DNA from: an uncultured Saprospiraceae bacterium
Lineage (GTDB): Bacteria; Bacteroidota; Bacteroidia; Chitinophagales; Saprospiraceae
Length of the DNA: 64,000 nucleotides
Reading direction: 5' to 3'
NCBI GenBank assembly: GCA_937929945.1
Contig: CALFUK010000048.1
Coordinates: 61,271-125,270, forward strand
Below the pieces are notes generated by a model. It was not told the DNA's origin, made no database searches, and was given only the letters and a program-made list of their open reading frames with translations. This document shows positions 54,511 to 64,000 of the stretch, in pieces. Made by a program: the position numbers and the translations under genes. Position 1 is the first letter of the stretch. Every line of letters begins with the position of its first letter.

Positions 54511-57500
54511 TTAATTCATCAGCGTTCCTGAGGTGAGGTTATTTTTCAACCACAAGAACTTATCATTACTATTAACGTCTCCATTCATATCATAATCCGC
54601 AGGGCTGTACATGTCATTATCACTATTGCGATCTAACCATACCTGCTTGTCATTCGTCTCTACGTCTGCCTGCGATGTGTTCAAGACACTCTGATCACCA
54701 TTGCCCGCTACCATGGCATATATGCCGCCAGGCAATGCTATCTGACCCACGTCAAATGGGCTGGATCTGAAACTGTCTTGTACTCTAAAGTCATAGCTCG
54801 CCAGTCCTGTGTTGTCAACTGTCACCAGCGGTGATATGATCGGCACATGGTTTCTGTGCTTGATCACAATGCGCACTTGCTGACCTGGCAGCACATCACA
54901 GTTACACTCTTCTGGGAAGGAGACTTCTCCATCACTGTTCACAAAGCCTGCATGAGTACATATCGTCGTACTCGCCGCTAGGCCTGATCTAAGCTCTACT
55001 AAGACCCAGTCAGTCACATCCGTAGGATAGTCTGAGTCCGTGAATCCTGCTCCTGTCGTAGCTGTATGATTCCAAGGTGCTCCAGCATATGGATGACCCG
55101 CTGGGGTAGCCGTAGCAAAACCCGTCACCGGCGTCATACCTGGCAGTAACCCTTGATCATTCAGATCTGTCCTCATACTCGCTCCGTAGGTCTCTATCCC
55201 GATCCCAATCAGACTGCCTTCTAAGAATACATTCGTATTGATTGAACAGTCCACCAGGCCTGCTGCTTCATCACACACACTCGAATTGAATATCGTGAAG
55301 TCCACACATGGATCTAATGGGGCTGAATCTTCGCCATTAGGCGTACCGTCTCCATCACAGTCTCCATCAGGTAGTAGCGTCGTCGCATCTACACATGGAT
55401 CAAATGGGGAGGAGTCTAAGGCATTGCGCGTGCCGTCTCCATCACAGTCGCCTGAGCCGATAAGTACTGTCGCATCCACACAGGGATTTAACATGTCTTC
55501 ATCTTCAAAGTTAGCCGTGCCGTCTCCGTCACAGTCCGCTGTATACAGTGGATTACTGCTGTCTGATGCTAAGGTGGCTAATACGCCCGCATCAATAGCT
55601 GACTGACAGTCGTCTCCTGGTGTACGGCTTGGATCTTCTCCTGTCTGGCATTCTATGATATTACTCACACCGCCGCCGTCACAGTCTTGCTGTGCAAATG
55701 GATGTGCAGGATCATTATTGATCAGCGCACATAGATCCAGATCTGCATCTACAGCTGCCTGACAATCATCGCCTGGTGTCTGCCCTGGCTCTTCGCCTGT
55801 CTGGCATTCTGTAATATTGATCACGCCTCCTCCATCACAGTCTTGCTGTGCTAGTGGATTAGATGGATTCGCCAAAATGATCGCACACAAGATATTCGCA
55901 TCTACGGCTGCTTGACAGTCATCACTCGCATTCAGTGGATCTTCTCCTTGCTGACATTCTACGATATTCGTCACCCCGCCACCATCACAATCAAAGTTGG
56001 CAAATGCATGGTTCGCATCATTATTGATCAATGCACATAGATCTGCTCCAGTACCCACGGATCCACAGTCATCTGTCGGATCTCCTGGATCGCCACCATT
56101 AGCACATTCCGTCGCATTGTCTATGCCGCCACCGTCACAGTCCGCTGTTGCCATCGGGCTACTTGGATTAGCTGCCACTAGTGCACAGATCGTACCATTG
56201 TCAATCGCTGTCTGACAGTCATCTAATGGATCACAGGCATCTTGCCCAGCGATGCATTCGTCAAAGTTATTGACGCCACCACCATCACAATCTTGCTGTG
56301 CCATTGGGTGATTCGGATTACCTCCGATCAATACATGGATGTCTATACCAGCTGCACAAGCTGCGGTACAATCATCACCTGGCGCACTCGGATCAGTATG
56401 GTTGATACACTCTGTCAAGTTATCTATCCCACCACCATCACAATCAATGCTTGCTAATGGATGTCCTGGGTTGCCATTGATCATCTCGCAGATATTCAGG
56501 CCTTCGTCTGCAATCGTCTGACAGTCATCTGAGGAGTCAAAGGGATTTTCTCCACTCGCACACTCAGTTGCATTGTCTATACCACCACCATCACAATCCA
56601 GTGAGGCTATCGGAATACTTGGATCTGCTGCTATCAGGGCGCAGATGTCTGCTCCTGAGTTGATCGCAGAGTCACAGGCATAGTCATCGCCCTCTGCTGC
56701 GGGATTTCCTCCCGTGCTACACTCTGTCGCATTGTCGATACCGCCGCCATCACAATCTGCTGTGGCTATTGCGCTATTCGGATCTGCAGCAATCATCGCA
56801 CAGATGTCTGCTCCACTGGCTATCAGTGCATCACAGTCATCTCCACCATCAGTGGGGTCTTGACCATTGGCACATTCCATCGCATTATTCACACCGCCGC
56901 CATCACAATCTGATGTCGCAAATCCGCTATTCGGATTCACCGCCAGTAAAGCACATATGTCTAAGCCTTCTGATGCTGCTGCTGCACAATCATCTGAGGA
57001 GTCAGATGGATCATCTCCACTGAAGCACTCCAAGATATTGTTCACACCACCGCCATCACAATCTTGGCTCGCCATCGGATGCGATGGGTCACTTCCAATC
57101 AGTGCACACAGATCCACATTCTTATCTACTGCTGCCTTACAGTCATCTGAGGAATCAAATGGATTCTCACCACTGGAACACTCAATCGCATTCGTGATGC
57201 CACCACCGTCACAGTCTTCATTCGCCAGTGGATGATTAGGCTCAACTAATAACAGCGCACACAGATTCAGATTAGAATCATCTGCCGCCTGACAGTCATC
57301 TGAGGAATCAAATGGATTCTCACCATTAGCACATTCCGTCGCATTATCGATACCGCCGCCGTCACAGTCTTCTGTGGCTATTGGCAGGGTCGGATTCAGT
57401 GCTAGTATCGCACACAGGTCTAGGTCACTGCCACTTCCTGCATCACATTCATCACTTGGATCAAAGGGATCCGTACCCGCATCACACTCTGTGGCATTAT

Positions 57501-60500
57501 TGATGCCGCCTCCGTCACAGTCTGCTGTGGCCAGCGCATTCGTAGGATCTGCTTCTATGACTGCACAAATATCTATACCTGCTGTCACCACCGCATCACA
57601 CTCATCTGCTGAGTCCTGAGGATTGGTGCCGTTCGCACATTCTGTCGCATTATCTAGGCCACCGCCATCACAGTCTTGTGTCGCCATGGGATTCGTTGGT
57701 TCTGTCAAGAGCAGAGCGCAGATGTCCACGCCTTGGTCCGCTGCTGAGTCACAGTCGTCTCCTGGCTCTAATGGATCATTACCTGCTGCACATTCTGTCG
57801 CATTATCGATGCCACCACCGTCACAATCTTCTTGAGCCATTTGGTTCATCGGATTCGCTGCGATGAAGTCACATAGATCTAATCCTGAGGCTGCAAAGCT
57901 TTCACATCCATCGTCATTCGGATCGATTGGGTTACCACCTGCTGCACATTCGTCACCATTCGTCTTACCCGCTCCATCACAGTCTGCATCCGCTAATGGA
58001 TTGCCTGGATTCGCCGCTAAGAAAGTACACATATCGATATCTGATTCTAAGAACGGATTACATTCATCACTGGAATCAAATGGATTCTCCTGGTTTTGAC
58101 ATTCTGTAATATTATCCAGTCCGCCACCATCACAGTCTTCTGTGGCTAATGGGTTATTCGGATTACCTGATAGTAATAAGCAGAGGTTCACATTATTCGC
58201 TTCTGCTGCTTCACAGTCATCTGATGGGTCTGATGGGTCGTTACCACTGGCACACTCCGTCGCATTGTCTATACCACCACCATCACAATCCAATGCACCA
58301 ATCGGTGAGCTTGGATCAGCTGCCAGTATATCACAGATGCTGCCATCATTAGCCAAGGTCATACCACAGTCATCCAAAGGATCAAACGGATCTGAGCCAT
58401 CACTTGGATCGCCATCGCCATTTGGATCACACTCAGTGCTATTTAGCACGCCACCTGCATCACAGTCTTGTGAAGCCAGTGGATGTCCTGGATTTGCCAG
58501 AATCAAGCCACAAATGTCGTAAGCTGCTGCTAGCATGTTATCACAACTGTCATCCACATCATCGAATGGATCGCCTCCATTGGCACATTCGGTCGCATTA
58601 TCAATACCGCCACCGTCACAGTCCAGCGCTGCAAAGATACTTGCTGGGTCTGCTGCAATAATGGCACAGATGTCTATACTACCCTCTTGTGCTGATTCGC
58701 ATTCGTCAGCATCACCAAACGGATCATTTTGATCAGATGGGTCACCATCGCCATTTGGATCACATTCTACTAAGTTATTCACACCACCACCATCACAATC
58801 TTGTGAGGCAAGCGGGTGTCCTGGATTCGCTACGATCAAAGCACACATGTCATAGCCTGATGCTAATACACTGTCACAGGTATCATCATCTGAGCTAAAT
58901 GGATTAGCTCCGTTAGCACACTCGGTCGCATTATCCAGTCCTCCATCATCACAGTCCAGCGCTGCAAAGACTGATGCAGGATCTGCTGCGATGATCGCGC
59001 AGATGTCTACTCCGCCTTCTTCCGCTGACTCACAGTCATCTGTGCTGTCAAATGGACTATTTTGATCTGACGTGTCGCCATCTCCATTCGGATCACACTC
59101 AATCAGATTATTCACGCCGCCACCGTCACAGTCTTGTGCTGCGATAGGGTGACCTGGATTAGCTACCAGCAGGGCGCAGATATCATATCCAGCTGCTTCC
59201 ATGCTCTCACAAGAATCATCTACTGGATCATGTGGATCTGCTCCATTGGCACACTCAGTCGCATTGTCAATACCGCCGCCATCACAGTCTGCTGTATGCA
59301 GATCACTATTTGGATACTGTACCAATAATGCACAGATATCTAAATTCTCTGCAACTACTGTGGCACAGTCATCTTCTGAATCGAATAGTGGATCCTCTAC
59401 GCTAATACATTCATGATAATTACTGACTCCACCATTGTCACAATCAGATGTAGCTAATAGGCTGGTCGGATTTGCAATCACATAGGTACATATATCAAGG
59501 TTACCTTCCTGTGCTGCCTGACAATCATCTGTACTATCAAATGGATCTTCTCCATTGATACATTCATTATAATTATTGACTCCACCACCGTCGCAATCTG
59601 CTAGTGCAGCATCGCTGGTCGGATTCTCAATCACGAACGTACAGAAGTCTCCGGGGATCGCATCCGCTGAGGCACAGTCATCAGCTCCATTATATGGGTC
59701 GCCGCCTTCTGCACATTCTAAACTGTTGATGATGCCACCACCGTCACAGTCTGAAGCCGCGATGGGGTTATTGGGATCTGCTGCAATAATTGCACAGATA
59801 TCGATTCCCTCTTCCTCGGCTGCTCTACAGTCATCACTCGGGTCTGTCGGATTCTCTCCACTGTTACATTCTGTAATGTTATCAATTCCGCCACCATCAC
59901 AATCTAAATTTGCCATGGGGTGATTGGCATCGCCTGCCATAATTGCACAGATATCTAGATTGCCATCTAAGGCTGCATCACAGTCATCTGCTGGGTCTGA
60001 GGGATCTTGTCCGCTGGCACATTCGTCACCATTAGAGATACCACCACCATCACAATCTGAGGCCGCTACTGGGCTGGATGGATCAGCTAAGATCAAAGCA
60101 CAGATATCCGTACCTAGATCTACCAATGTCTGGCAATCATCCGCAGGGTCTGCTGGATCTTCGCCATTTGCACATTCTGTCTGATTATCTACGCCGCCGC
60201 CATCACAGTCTAGTGTAGCCAGTGCTGCTTTAGGATTCGCTGTTAGGTAGTCACAGATTGAAATACCATCTGCCGCTGCCTCGTCACATCCGTAATCGTC
60301 ATCGTCATCTGTCGGATCTCCTCCATTCGCACATTCTGTCGCATTATCCACACCGCCGCCATCACAATCTAAACTCGCGATTTGGGCTGTCGGATTTGCA
60401 TTAATGTATATACATATATCAAGTCCATCTGTTGCTGCTTGTGCACAGTCGTAGTCATCCGATTGATCCGTTGGATCATCGCCATTCGTACATTCTGTCT

Positions 60501-63500
60501 GATTATCTACACCTCCGCCGTCACAATCTAAACTCGCTAATTGTGAGCCTGGATTGGACATCAGATATGCACATATGTCTAAGACATCTTGCGCTGCCTG
60601 AGCACAGTCATAGTCATCAGCTGAATCGCTTGGATCATCTCCATTAGCACATTCTGTCTGGTTATCTACACCGCCGCCGTCACAATCTAAGGTCGCTAAG
60701 GCTGAGGTTGGATTCGCTGTGATGTAGCCACAGATATTGATACCATCTGCTTCTGCCTGCTCGCATCCATAATCATCCGCTGGATCACTTGGATCATCTC
60801 CATTAGCACACTCTGTCTGGTTATCTACCCCGCCACCGTCACAGTCTAAGCTCGCTAATTCTGAATCTGGATTCGCGTCTATATAGGCACATATGTCTAA
60901 AGCATCTTGTACCGCTTGAGCGCAGTCGTAATCATCCGTAGCGTCCGTCGGGTCATCTCCATTTGCACATTCTGTCGCATTATCCACTCCGCCGCCATCA
61001 CAATCTAAAGTCGCGATTTGGGCTGTTGGATTCGCTGCGATGTAGCCACAGATATCTACACCTGCTGCTGCTATGTTGTCACAGTCATAATCATCCATTG
61101 GGTCTGCTGGATCATCGCTTGCTGCACATTCTGTAGCATTATCTACTCCTCCACCATCACAGTCGGCTGCTACCAACACTGAGGTCGGATTCGCGTCTAT
61201 GATCGCACAGATGTCATCGCCATTCGCTAGTGCTGTAGCACAGTCTGCATCATCTGCTGGGTCAGTTGGGTCGTCGCCATTTGCGCATTCTGTCTGATTA
61301 TCTACACCGCCACCGTCACAGTCTAAACTCGCTAATTGTGAGCCCGGATTTGCTGTGATGTAGCTACAGATATCTATACCTGCTGCTCCTACATTATCAC
61401 AGTCATAATCATCCGCTGGATCACTCGGGTCATCGCCTGCTGCACATTCTGTGGCATTATCTACCCCGCCACCGTCACAGTCTAAACTCGCTAATTCTGA
61501 ATCTGGATTCGCTTCTATATAGGCACATATGTCTAAAGCATCTTGTACCGCTTGAGCGCAGTCGTAATCATCCGTAGCGTCCGTCGGGTCATCTCCATTT
61601 GCACATTCTGTGGCATTATCCACTCCGCCGCCATCACAATCTAAAGTCGCAATTGCTGCCGTAGGATTCGCTGTGATGTAGCCGCAGATATCTACACCTG
61701 CTGCTGCTATGTTGTCACAGTCATAATCATCCATTGGGTCTGCTGGATCATCGCCTGCTGCACATTCTGTCAAGTTATCTACACCGCCACCGTCACAGTC
61801 TAAGCCTGCAAGGGCTGAGGCTGGATTAGTCATTAAATAAGCACATATATCACCTCCGCTACCGAGAATATCATCGCAACTTACATCGTCTGCTGGATCG
61901 GTCGGATCACTTCCATTTGTACATTCTGTCTGGTTATCTACGCCACCTGCGTCACAGTCTAGTGCTGCCAATTCTGAAGTAGGGTTAGCAGCTATATAAC
62001 CACAAATATTCAGGCCATCAGCTAAGGCTTTTTCACAGTCATAATCATCTAGTGGATCGGTTGGATCGGTTGGATTATCAACATTGGCACACTCTGTGGC
62101 ATTGTCTACACCTCCACCGTCACAATCTAAGCTAGCTAATTCTGAATCTGGGTTGGTTGCGATAAAATCACAGATATCAATTCCTGCTGCAATGATGCCC
62201 TCACAGTCATAATCATCCGCTGCATTTAGGGGATCATCACCATTTGCACACTCTGTCTGGTTATCCACTCCACCCTCATCACAATCTTCTGTCCTTAATG
62301 GATCGGCCGCATCTAAGCCATCAATGTATGCACAGAATTCTGCACCGGATCCCATAAAATTTTCACAACCAATCGGGCAGCTCACAGTCACTTCAAACTC
62401 CATAGTACAACCAGCTACTACAGCAGTCATTGGTATGACTACTGGCTCACTAAATGGATCAGGCGGTATGAAATTCAGCGAATTACCATCTACTTTCGCA
62501 TTAGCAGAGGTAGTGCTGTATGTTAATACAATATCACCAGCACAATTATTAAACTGCTCTAAATCAATCACTGACGCATCACAAGACTCGATTGGGTCTT
62601 CAGGCCCTTCTACAATTAATGAAGCTGGTTCAGAAGGACAGGCAGTTGGTTGCCACTCTTCATTAAGATTGAAGATATTACCGTTAGCATCTATATAACC
62701 TTTAGCTGCATCACTTAGATCAGTGTTAGGTACTACATTGTCGTCAGCACTTGCAGCTGGTAAGACCAATGCGCCTTCTAATTCATCAAGTGTCTTGAAT
62801 CCATCACCAATATTAATCTCTGGATCAACTCTAAAAAATCCTTCTACATCTGTCACATAAAATCGGGCTCGCAATGCCAAGGCACCACAAATCCTGGTAG
62901 CACTATCTGGTACATCGTAGTAGGCTGTATTAGCTCCTGCGACCCCATTTCGAATTGGATTGGTAAAGTCAGCGGTCGCGCACATATTATCTACATCAGG
63001 ACCAATCATTAATAAAGCCGCATCAAATCGATTACCTCCTAACTGGAAACCAATCGTTGGCACACTCTTAGGTAGGATAATCCAATAATCTACTTGGATT
63101 AATTCGGTTTCCTTTTGCTGGTCTTCAGTACATGATACACCCAAGGCAGGCAACACATCGTCTCTGATATCTTCTGACCTTTGGGGCAGAATATTAACAA
63201 TTCCAGACAAAGGAGTACCTAACGATGTTGGCGGAGTTGGATATCCTTTACCATCAATCTCACAAAAGAATTGATTGATAAATCCTTGACTTACTGCACT
63301 TACAGCAGGCAATCCAGACACACCATCAACACAGTTATTCCAATACTGTATGAAAACTCCTTGATTATCACTTATGGGTATTTGATATTCGACTGCCTCT
63401 ATTGGACACGTAACTGTGGGCACTTCAAGAGGATCTGCCGGTGGATCAAAGCTAACAGGACAAGCCGTCTGAGCACATCCGATCATAAAGCCTCTATGAT

Positions 63501-63795
63501 CACTTGCTTCTGCCGTAGAAGTGGGAATACATGGATCCGCTGCTATGAAAGGAGCTACTGTCCCATCCAATGCAGAGCCCTCAGGCGCAATAGAACTAGT
63601 AGATGCATCAGTCACCGTACATGATTGAGCCAACATCTCGTTTTGCAACGAAAAGCTAACTATCAAGACAATAAGCAAATTCAGTAAATTAGAAAAATGC
63701 CGAACGCCCGTAAATTGAGCATTAGGCGGTTCCGAGCCTTGATAGCTCGGTAATAATTCCAATAATCGATTAAATTTAAGGTTCAAATTACTCAT
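54511..63795 (-). CDS. Giant Cys/Asp-rich repeat protein (about 3094 aa)
   Basis: The ATG at 63795 is preferred over a TTG at 63807. The first 60 residues include a hydrophobic signal (NLLIVLIVSFSLQNEMLAQ). Residues about 60-480 form a non-repeated N-terminal domain with HYR-like features. Then follow about 43 tandem repeats (62355-55612) of 47-55 residues, each with four cysteines and the motif DCDGGGxDNxTEC, three short TSP3-like repeats (55545-55295), and a C-terminal domain found in other Bacteroidota surface proteins (MRTDLNDQGLLP, WVLVELR, IKHRNH) ending with dockerin-like DMNGDVNSNDKFLWLKN. No type A T9SS sorting domain. Surface or matrix protein, probably calcium-binding and disulfide-stabilised. 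Function unknown. Confidence 0.88.
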   Translation of the reverse strand: MSNLNLKFNRLLELLPSYQGSEPPNAQFTGVRHFSNLLNLLIVLIVSFSLQNEMLAQSCTVTDASTSSIAPEGSALDGTVAPFIAADPCIPTSTAEASDHRGFMIGCAQTACPVSFDPPADPLEVPTVTCPIEAVEYQIPISDNQGVFIQYWNNCVDGVSGLPAVSAVSQGFINQFFCEIDGKGYPTPPTSLGTPLSGIVNILPQRSEDIRDDVLPALGVSCTEDQQKETELIQVDYWIILPKSVPTIGFQLGGNRFDAALLMIGPDVDNMCATADFTNPIRNGVAGANTAYYDVPDSATRICGALALRARFYVTDVEGFFRVDPEINIGDGFKTLDELEGALVLPAASADDNVVPNTDLSDAAKGYIDANGNIFNLNEEWQPTACPSEPASLIVEGPEDPIESCDASVIDLEQFNNCAGDIVLTYSTTSANAKVDGNSLNFIPPDPFSEPVVIPMTAVVAGCTMEFEVTVSCPIGCENFMGSGAEFCAYIDGLDAADPLRTEDCDEGGVDNQTECANGDDPLNAADDYDCEGIIAAGIDICDFIATNPDSELASLDCDGGGVDNATECANVDNPTDPTDPLDDYDCEKALADGLNICGYIAANPTSELAALDCDAGGVDNQTECTNGSDPTDPADDVSCDDILGSGGDICAYLMTNPASALAGLDCDGGGVDNLTECAAGDDPADPMDDYDCDNIAAAGVDICGYITANPTAAIATLDCDGGGVDNATECANGDDPTDATDDYDCAQAVQDALDICAYIEANPDSELASLDCDGGGVDNATECAAGDDPSDPADDYDCDNVGAAGIDICSYITANPGSQLASLDCDGGGVDNQTECANGDDPTDPADDADCATALANGDDICAIIDANPTSVLVAADCDGGGVDNATECAASDDPADPMDDYDCDNIAAAGVDICGYIAANPTAQIATLDCDGGGVDNATECANGDDPTDATDDYDCAQAVQDALDICAYIDANPDSELASLDCDGGGVDNQTECANGDDPSDPADDYGCEQAEADGINICGYITANPTSALATLDCDGGGVDNQTECANGDDPSDSADDYDCAQAAQDVLDICAYLMSNPGSQLASLDCDGGGVDNQTECTNGDDPTDQSDDYDCAQAATDGLDICIYINANPTAQIASLDCDGGGVDNATECANGGDPTDDDDDYGCDEAAADGISICDYLTANPKAALATLDCDGGGVDNQTECANGEDPADPADDCQTLVDLGTDICALILADPSSPVAASDCDGGGISNGDECASGQDPSDPADDCDAALDGNLDICAIMAGDANHPMANLDCDGGGIDNITECNSGENPTDPSDDCRAAEEEGIDICAIIAADPNNPIAASDCDGGGIINSLECAEGGDPYNGADDCASADAIPGDFCTFVIENPTSDAALADCDGGGVNNYNECINGEDPFDSTDDCQAAQEGNLDICTYVIANPTSLLATSDCDNGGVSNYHECISVEDPLFDSEDDCATVVAENLDICALLVQYPNSDLHTADCDGGGIDNATECANGADPHDPVDDSCESMEAAGYDICALLVANPGHPIAAQDCDGGGVNNLIECDPNGDGDTSDQNSPFDSTDDCESAEEGGVDICAIIAADPASVFAALDCDDGGLDNATECANGANPFSSDDDTCDSVLASGYDMCALIVANPGHPLASQDCDGGGVNNLVECDPNGDGDPSDQNDPFGDADECESAQEGSIDICAIIAADPASIFAALDCDGGGIDNATECANGGDPFDDVDDSCDNMLAAAYDICGLILANPGHPLASQDCDAGGVLNSTECDPNGDGDPSDGSDPFDPLDDCGMTLANDGSICDILAADPSSPIGALDCDGGGIDNATECASGNDPSDPSDDCEAAEANNVNLCLLLSGNPNNPLATEDCDGGGLDNITECQNQENPFDSSDECNPFLESDIDMCTFLAANPGNPLADADCDGAGKTNGDECAAGGNPIDPNDDGCESFAASGLDLCDFIAANPMNQMAQEDCDGGGIDNATECAAGNDPLEPGDDCDSAADQGVDICALLLTEPTNPMATQDCDGGGLDNATECANGTNPQDSADECDAVVTAGIDICAVIEADPTNALATADCDGGGINNATECDAGTDPFDPSDECDAGSGSDLDLCAILALNPTLPIATEDCDGGGIDNATECANGENPFDSSDDCQAADDSNLNLCALLLVEPNHPLANEDCDGGGITNAIECSSGENPFDSSDDCKAAVDKNVDLCALIGSDPSHPMASQDCDGGGVNNILECFSGDDPSDSSDDCAAAASEGLDICALLAVNPNSGFATSDCDGGGVNNAMECANGQDPTDGGDDCDALIASGADICAMIAADPNSAIATADCDGGGIDNATECSTGGNPAAEGDDYACDSAINSGADICALIAADPSIPIASLDCDGGGIDNATECASGENPFDSSDDCQTIADEGLNICEMINGNPGHPLASIDCDGGGIDNLTECINHTDPSAPGDDCTAACAAGIDIHVLIGGNPNHPMAQQDCDGGGVNNFDECIAGQDACDPLDDCQTAIDNGTICALVAANPSSPMATADCDGGGIDNATECANGGDPGDPTDDCGSVGTGADLCALINNDANHAFANFDCDGGGVTNIVECQQGEDPLNASDDCQAAVDANILCAIILANPSNPLAQQDCDGGGVINITECQTGEEPGQTPGDDCQAAVDADLDLCALINNDPAHPFAQQDCDGGGVSNIIECQTGEDPSRTPGDDCQSAIDAGVLATLASDSSNPLYTADCDGDGTANFEDEDMLNPCVDATVLIGSGDCDGDGTRNALDSSPFDPCVDATTLLPDGDCDGDGTPNGEDSAPLDPCVDFTIFNSSVCDEAAGLVDCSINTNVFLEGSLIGIGIETYGASMRTDLNDQGLLPGMTPVTGFATATPAGHPYAGAPWNHTATTGAGFTDSDYPTDVTDWVLVELRSGLAASTTICTHAGFVNSDGEVSFPEECNCDVLPGQQVRIVIKHRNHVPIISPLVTVDNTGLASYDFRVQDSFRSSPFDVGQIALPGGIYAMVAGNGDQSVLNTSQADVETNDKQVWLDRNSDNDMYSPADYDMNGDVNSNDKFLWLKNNLTSGTLMN
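55295..55545 (-). repeat. Three short TSP3-like repeats after the main array
   Basis: Three units with DCDGDGTxN and DPC (ADCDGDGTANFED and so on), about 28-30 aa each. They look like plain thrombospondin-type-3 calcium loops without the DICA half of the long units. Confidence 0.8.
58370..59240 (-). repeat. Three tandem 333-base superrepeats inside the array
   Basis: Array units 20-25 (numbered from the N-terminus) form three consecutive two-unit blocks; the second unit of each carries an inserted DPNGDGD loop. Matching GGATCAC positions at 59090, 58757 and 58424 give exactly 333 bases (111 aa) twice. Confidence 0.8.
60820..61767 (-). repeat. 636-base higher-order duplication inside the array
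   Basis: A segment of roughly 310 bases near 60820-61130 recurs at 61457-61767 with only scattered differences; several anchors (60851/61487, 60901/61537, 61061/61697) are exactly 636 bases apart, that is four 53-aa units. This is a recent segmental duplication. Confidence 0.75.
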
Positions 63796-64000
63796 AGTTG
63801 ACAACAATTTTGGTTTAAGAAAATGGTGTCGTCCCCTGATGCCTTCTCTGGCTCCTTGGTAATAAATGCCGATATAGCATCATTTTGAATATTGCATTGA
63901 TTTATATAAAACCGATGTCTACAGAAATTTTTTGAGTTTGATAATTCCATACCAAAAAAAATTTAGTTAAGTAAATGACGCTACATCACATAGCGAATTA
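63796..64000. other. Upstream region of the giant repeat gene
   Basis: AT-rich, no gene on either strand and no clear TTG/TAnnTTTG pair; the promoter may lie further right, outside the window. Confidence 0.4.

Larger units (their letters stand above)
55612..62355 (-). repeat. About 43 tandem 47-55-aa DCDGGG/4-Cys repeats
   Basis: Consensus reads (D)DC-x8-DICA-x-I-x-ANP-x6-DCDGGG-x-DN-x-TECANG-x-DP-x-DPxDD. The unit of about 157 bases on average is 53 aa in the first half (DDYDC spacing) and about 51 aa in the second half. The count of DCDxGG cores by eye is 43. Each unit has a D-x-D-G-G-G-x-x-N-x-x-E loop like TSP3 calcium sites. Confidence 0.9.

Noticed and set aside
57863..63624. Many plus-strand frames opposite the giant repeat gene, with SxPPPSQS repeats
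   Set aside because: They are mirror images of the minus-strand repeats; the recurring PPPSQS comes from the reverse complement of the DCDGGG codons.
54511..63795. CRISPR-like periodic DNA in the giant gene
   Set aside because: The period (about 157 bases) is coding, translates to a regular protein repeat, and shows no identical short repeats with unique spacers.
39486..63795. Cellulosome interpretation of the dockerin/cohesin-like cluster
   Set aside because: No glycoside hydrolase or carbohydrate-binding module was recognised; a structural or adhesive role is more consistent.

Overview
The window looks like chromosomal DNA of a Bacteroidota bacterium, most likely from the Saprospiria/Lewinella side of the phylum. 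The supporting signs are C-terminal type IX secretion (T9SS) sorting domains, giant cysteine- and aspartate-rich secreted proteins with dockerin-like and thrombospondin-type-3-like repeats, promoters of the TTG/TAnnTTTG kind, many short lipoproteins, an ExbB-ExbD-ExbD-TonB operon, and families (DUF2891, DUF3291, DUF5106, DUF6794-like, 'asparagine synthetase B'-like) that are common in that phylum. The taxonomic call is inference from gene content only. I see no rRNA, CRISPR array, complete insertion sequence or prophage.

Left part (1-16.5 kb), housekeeping and envelope genes: the 3' end of a formylglycine-generating-enzyme-like gene, a PLP trans-sulfuration enzyme, thymidylate kinase, a TerC membrane protein overlapping an ApbE flavin transferase, a DEDDh exonuclease whose gene overlaps an MbnP/MbnH (copper-associated lipoprotein plus diheme peroxidase) pair, an ECF sigma factor, a PH-like membrane protein, a PD-(D/E)XK-like protein, a VWA-type membrane protein, an 'AsnB'-like secreted protein and small hypotheticals. 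About 0.8 kb at 8.4-9.2 kb and 0.65 kb at 9.8-10.5 kb are mostly non-coding, with repeats, hairpins and possible microprotein ORFs.

Middle part (16.6-36.5 kb): topoisomerase I, an HtrA-like protease, a seven-PAS histidine kinase, a four-gene 5-oxoprolinase operon (DUF2891 lipoprotein-pxpA-pxpB-pxpC), tRNA-Pro(GGG), two response regulators, the ExbB/ExbD/ExbD/TonB energy-transduction operon, a YceI lipoprotein and a thioredoxin-domain lipoprotein of the DUF5106 type.

Right part (36.7-63.8 kb), a 27-kb surface/secretome island: a secreted metzincin-type metalloprotease, two very large paralogous T9SS cargo proteins (1940 and 2277 aa), a thioredoxin-like lipoprotein with a CPHC site, a small T9SS protein carrying the same N-terminal module, and a roughly 3094-aa protein built mainly from about 43 copies of a 47-55-aa four-cysteine, DCDGGG-containing repeat. 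The six copies of a shared 'LGSYNLRLFYD' module spread over three proteins, the dockerin-like segments, and the repeat array with visible recent internal duplications are the most unusual content. My working inference is that these proteins form a calcium- and disulfide-stabilised surface structure or adhesive system; nothing in the sequence proves this.
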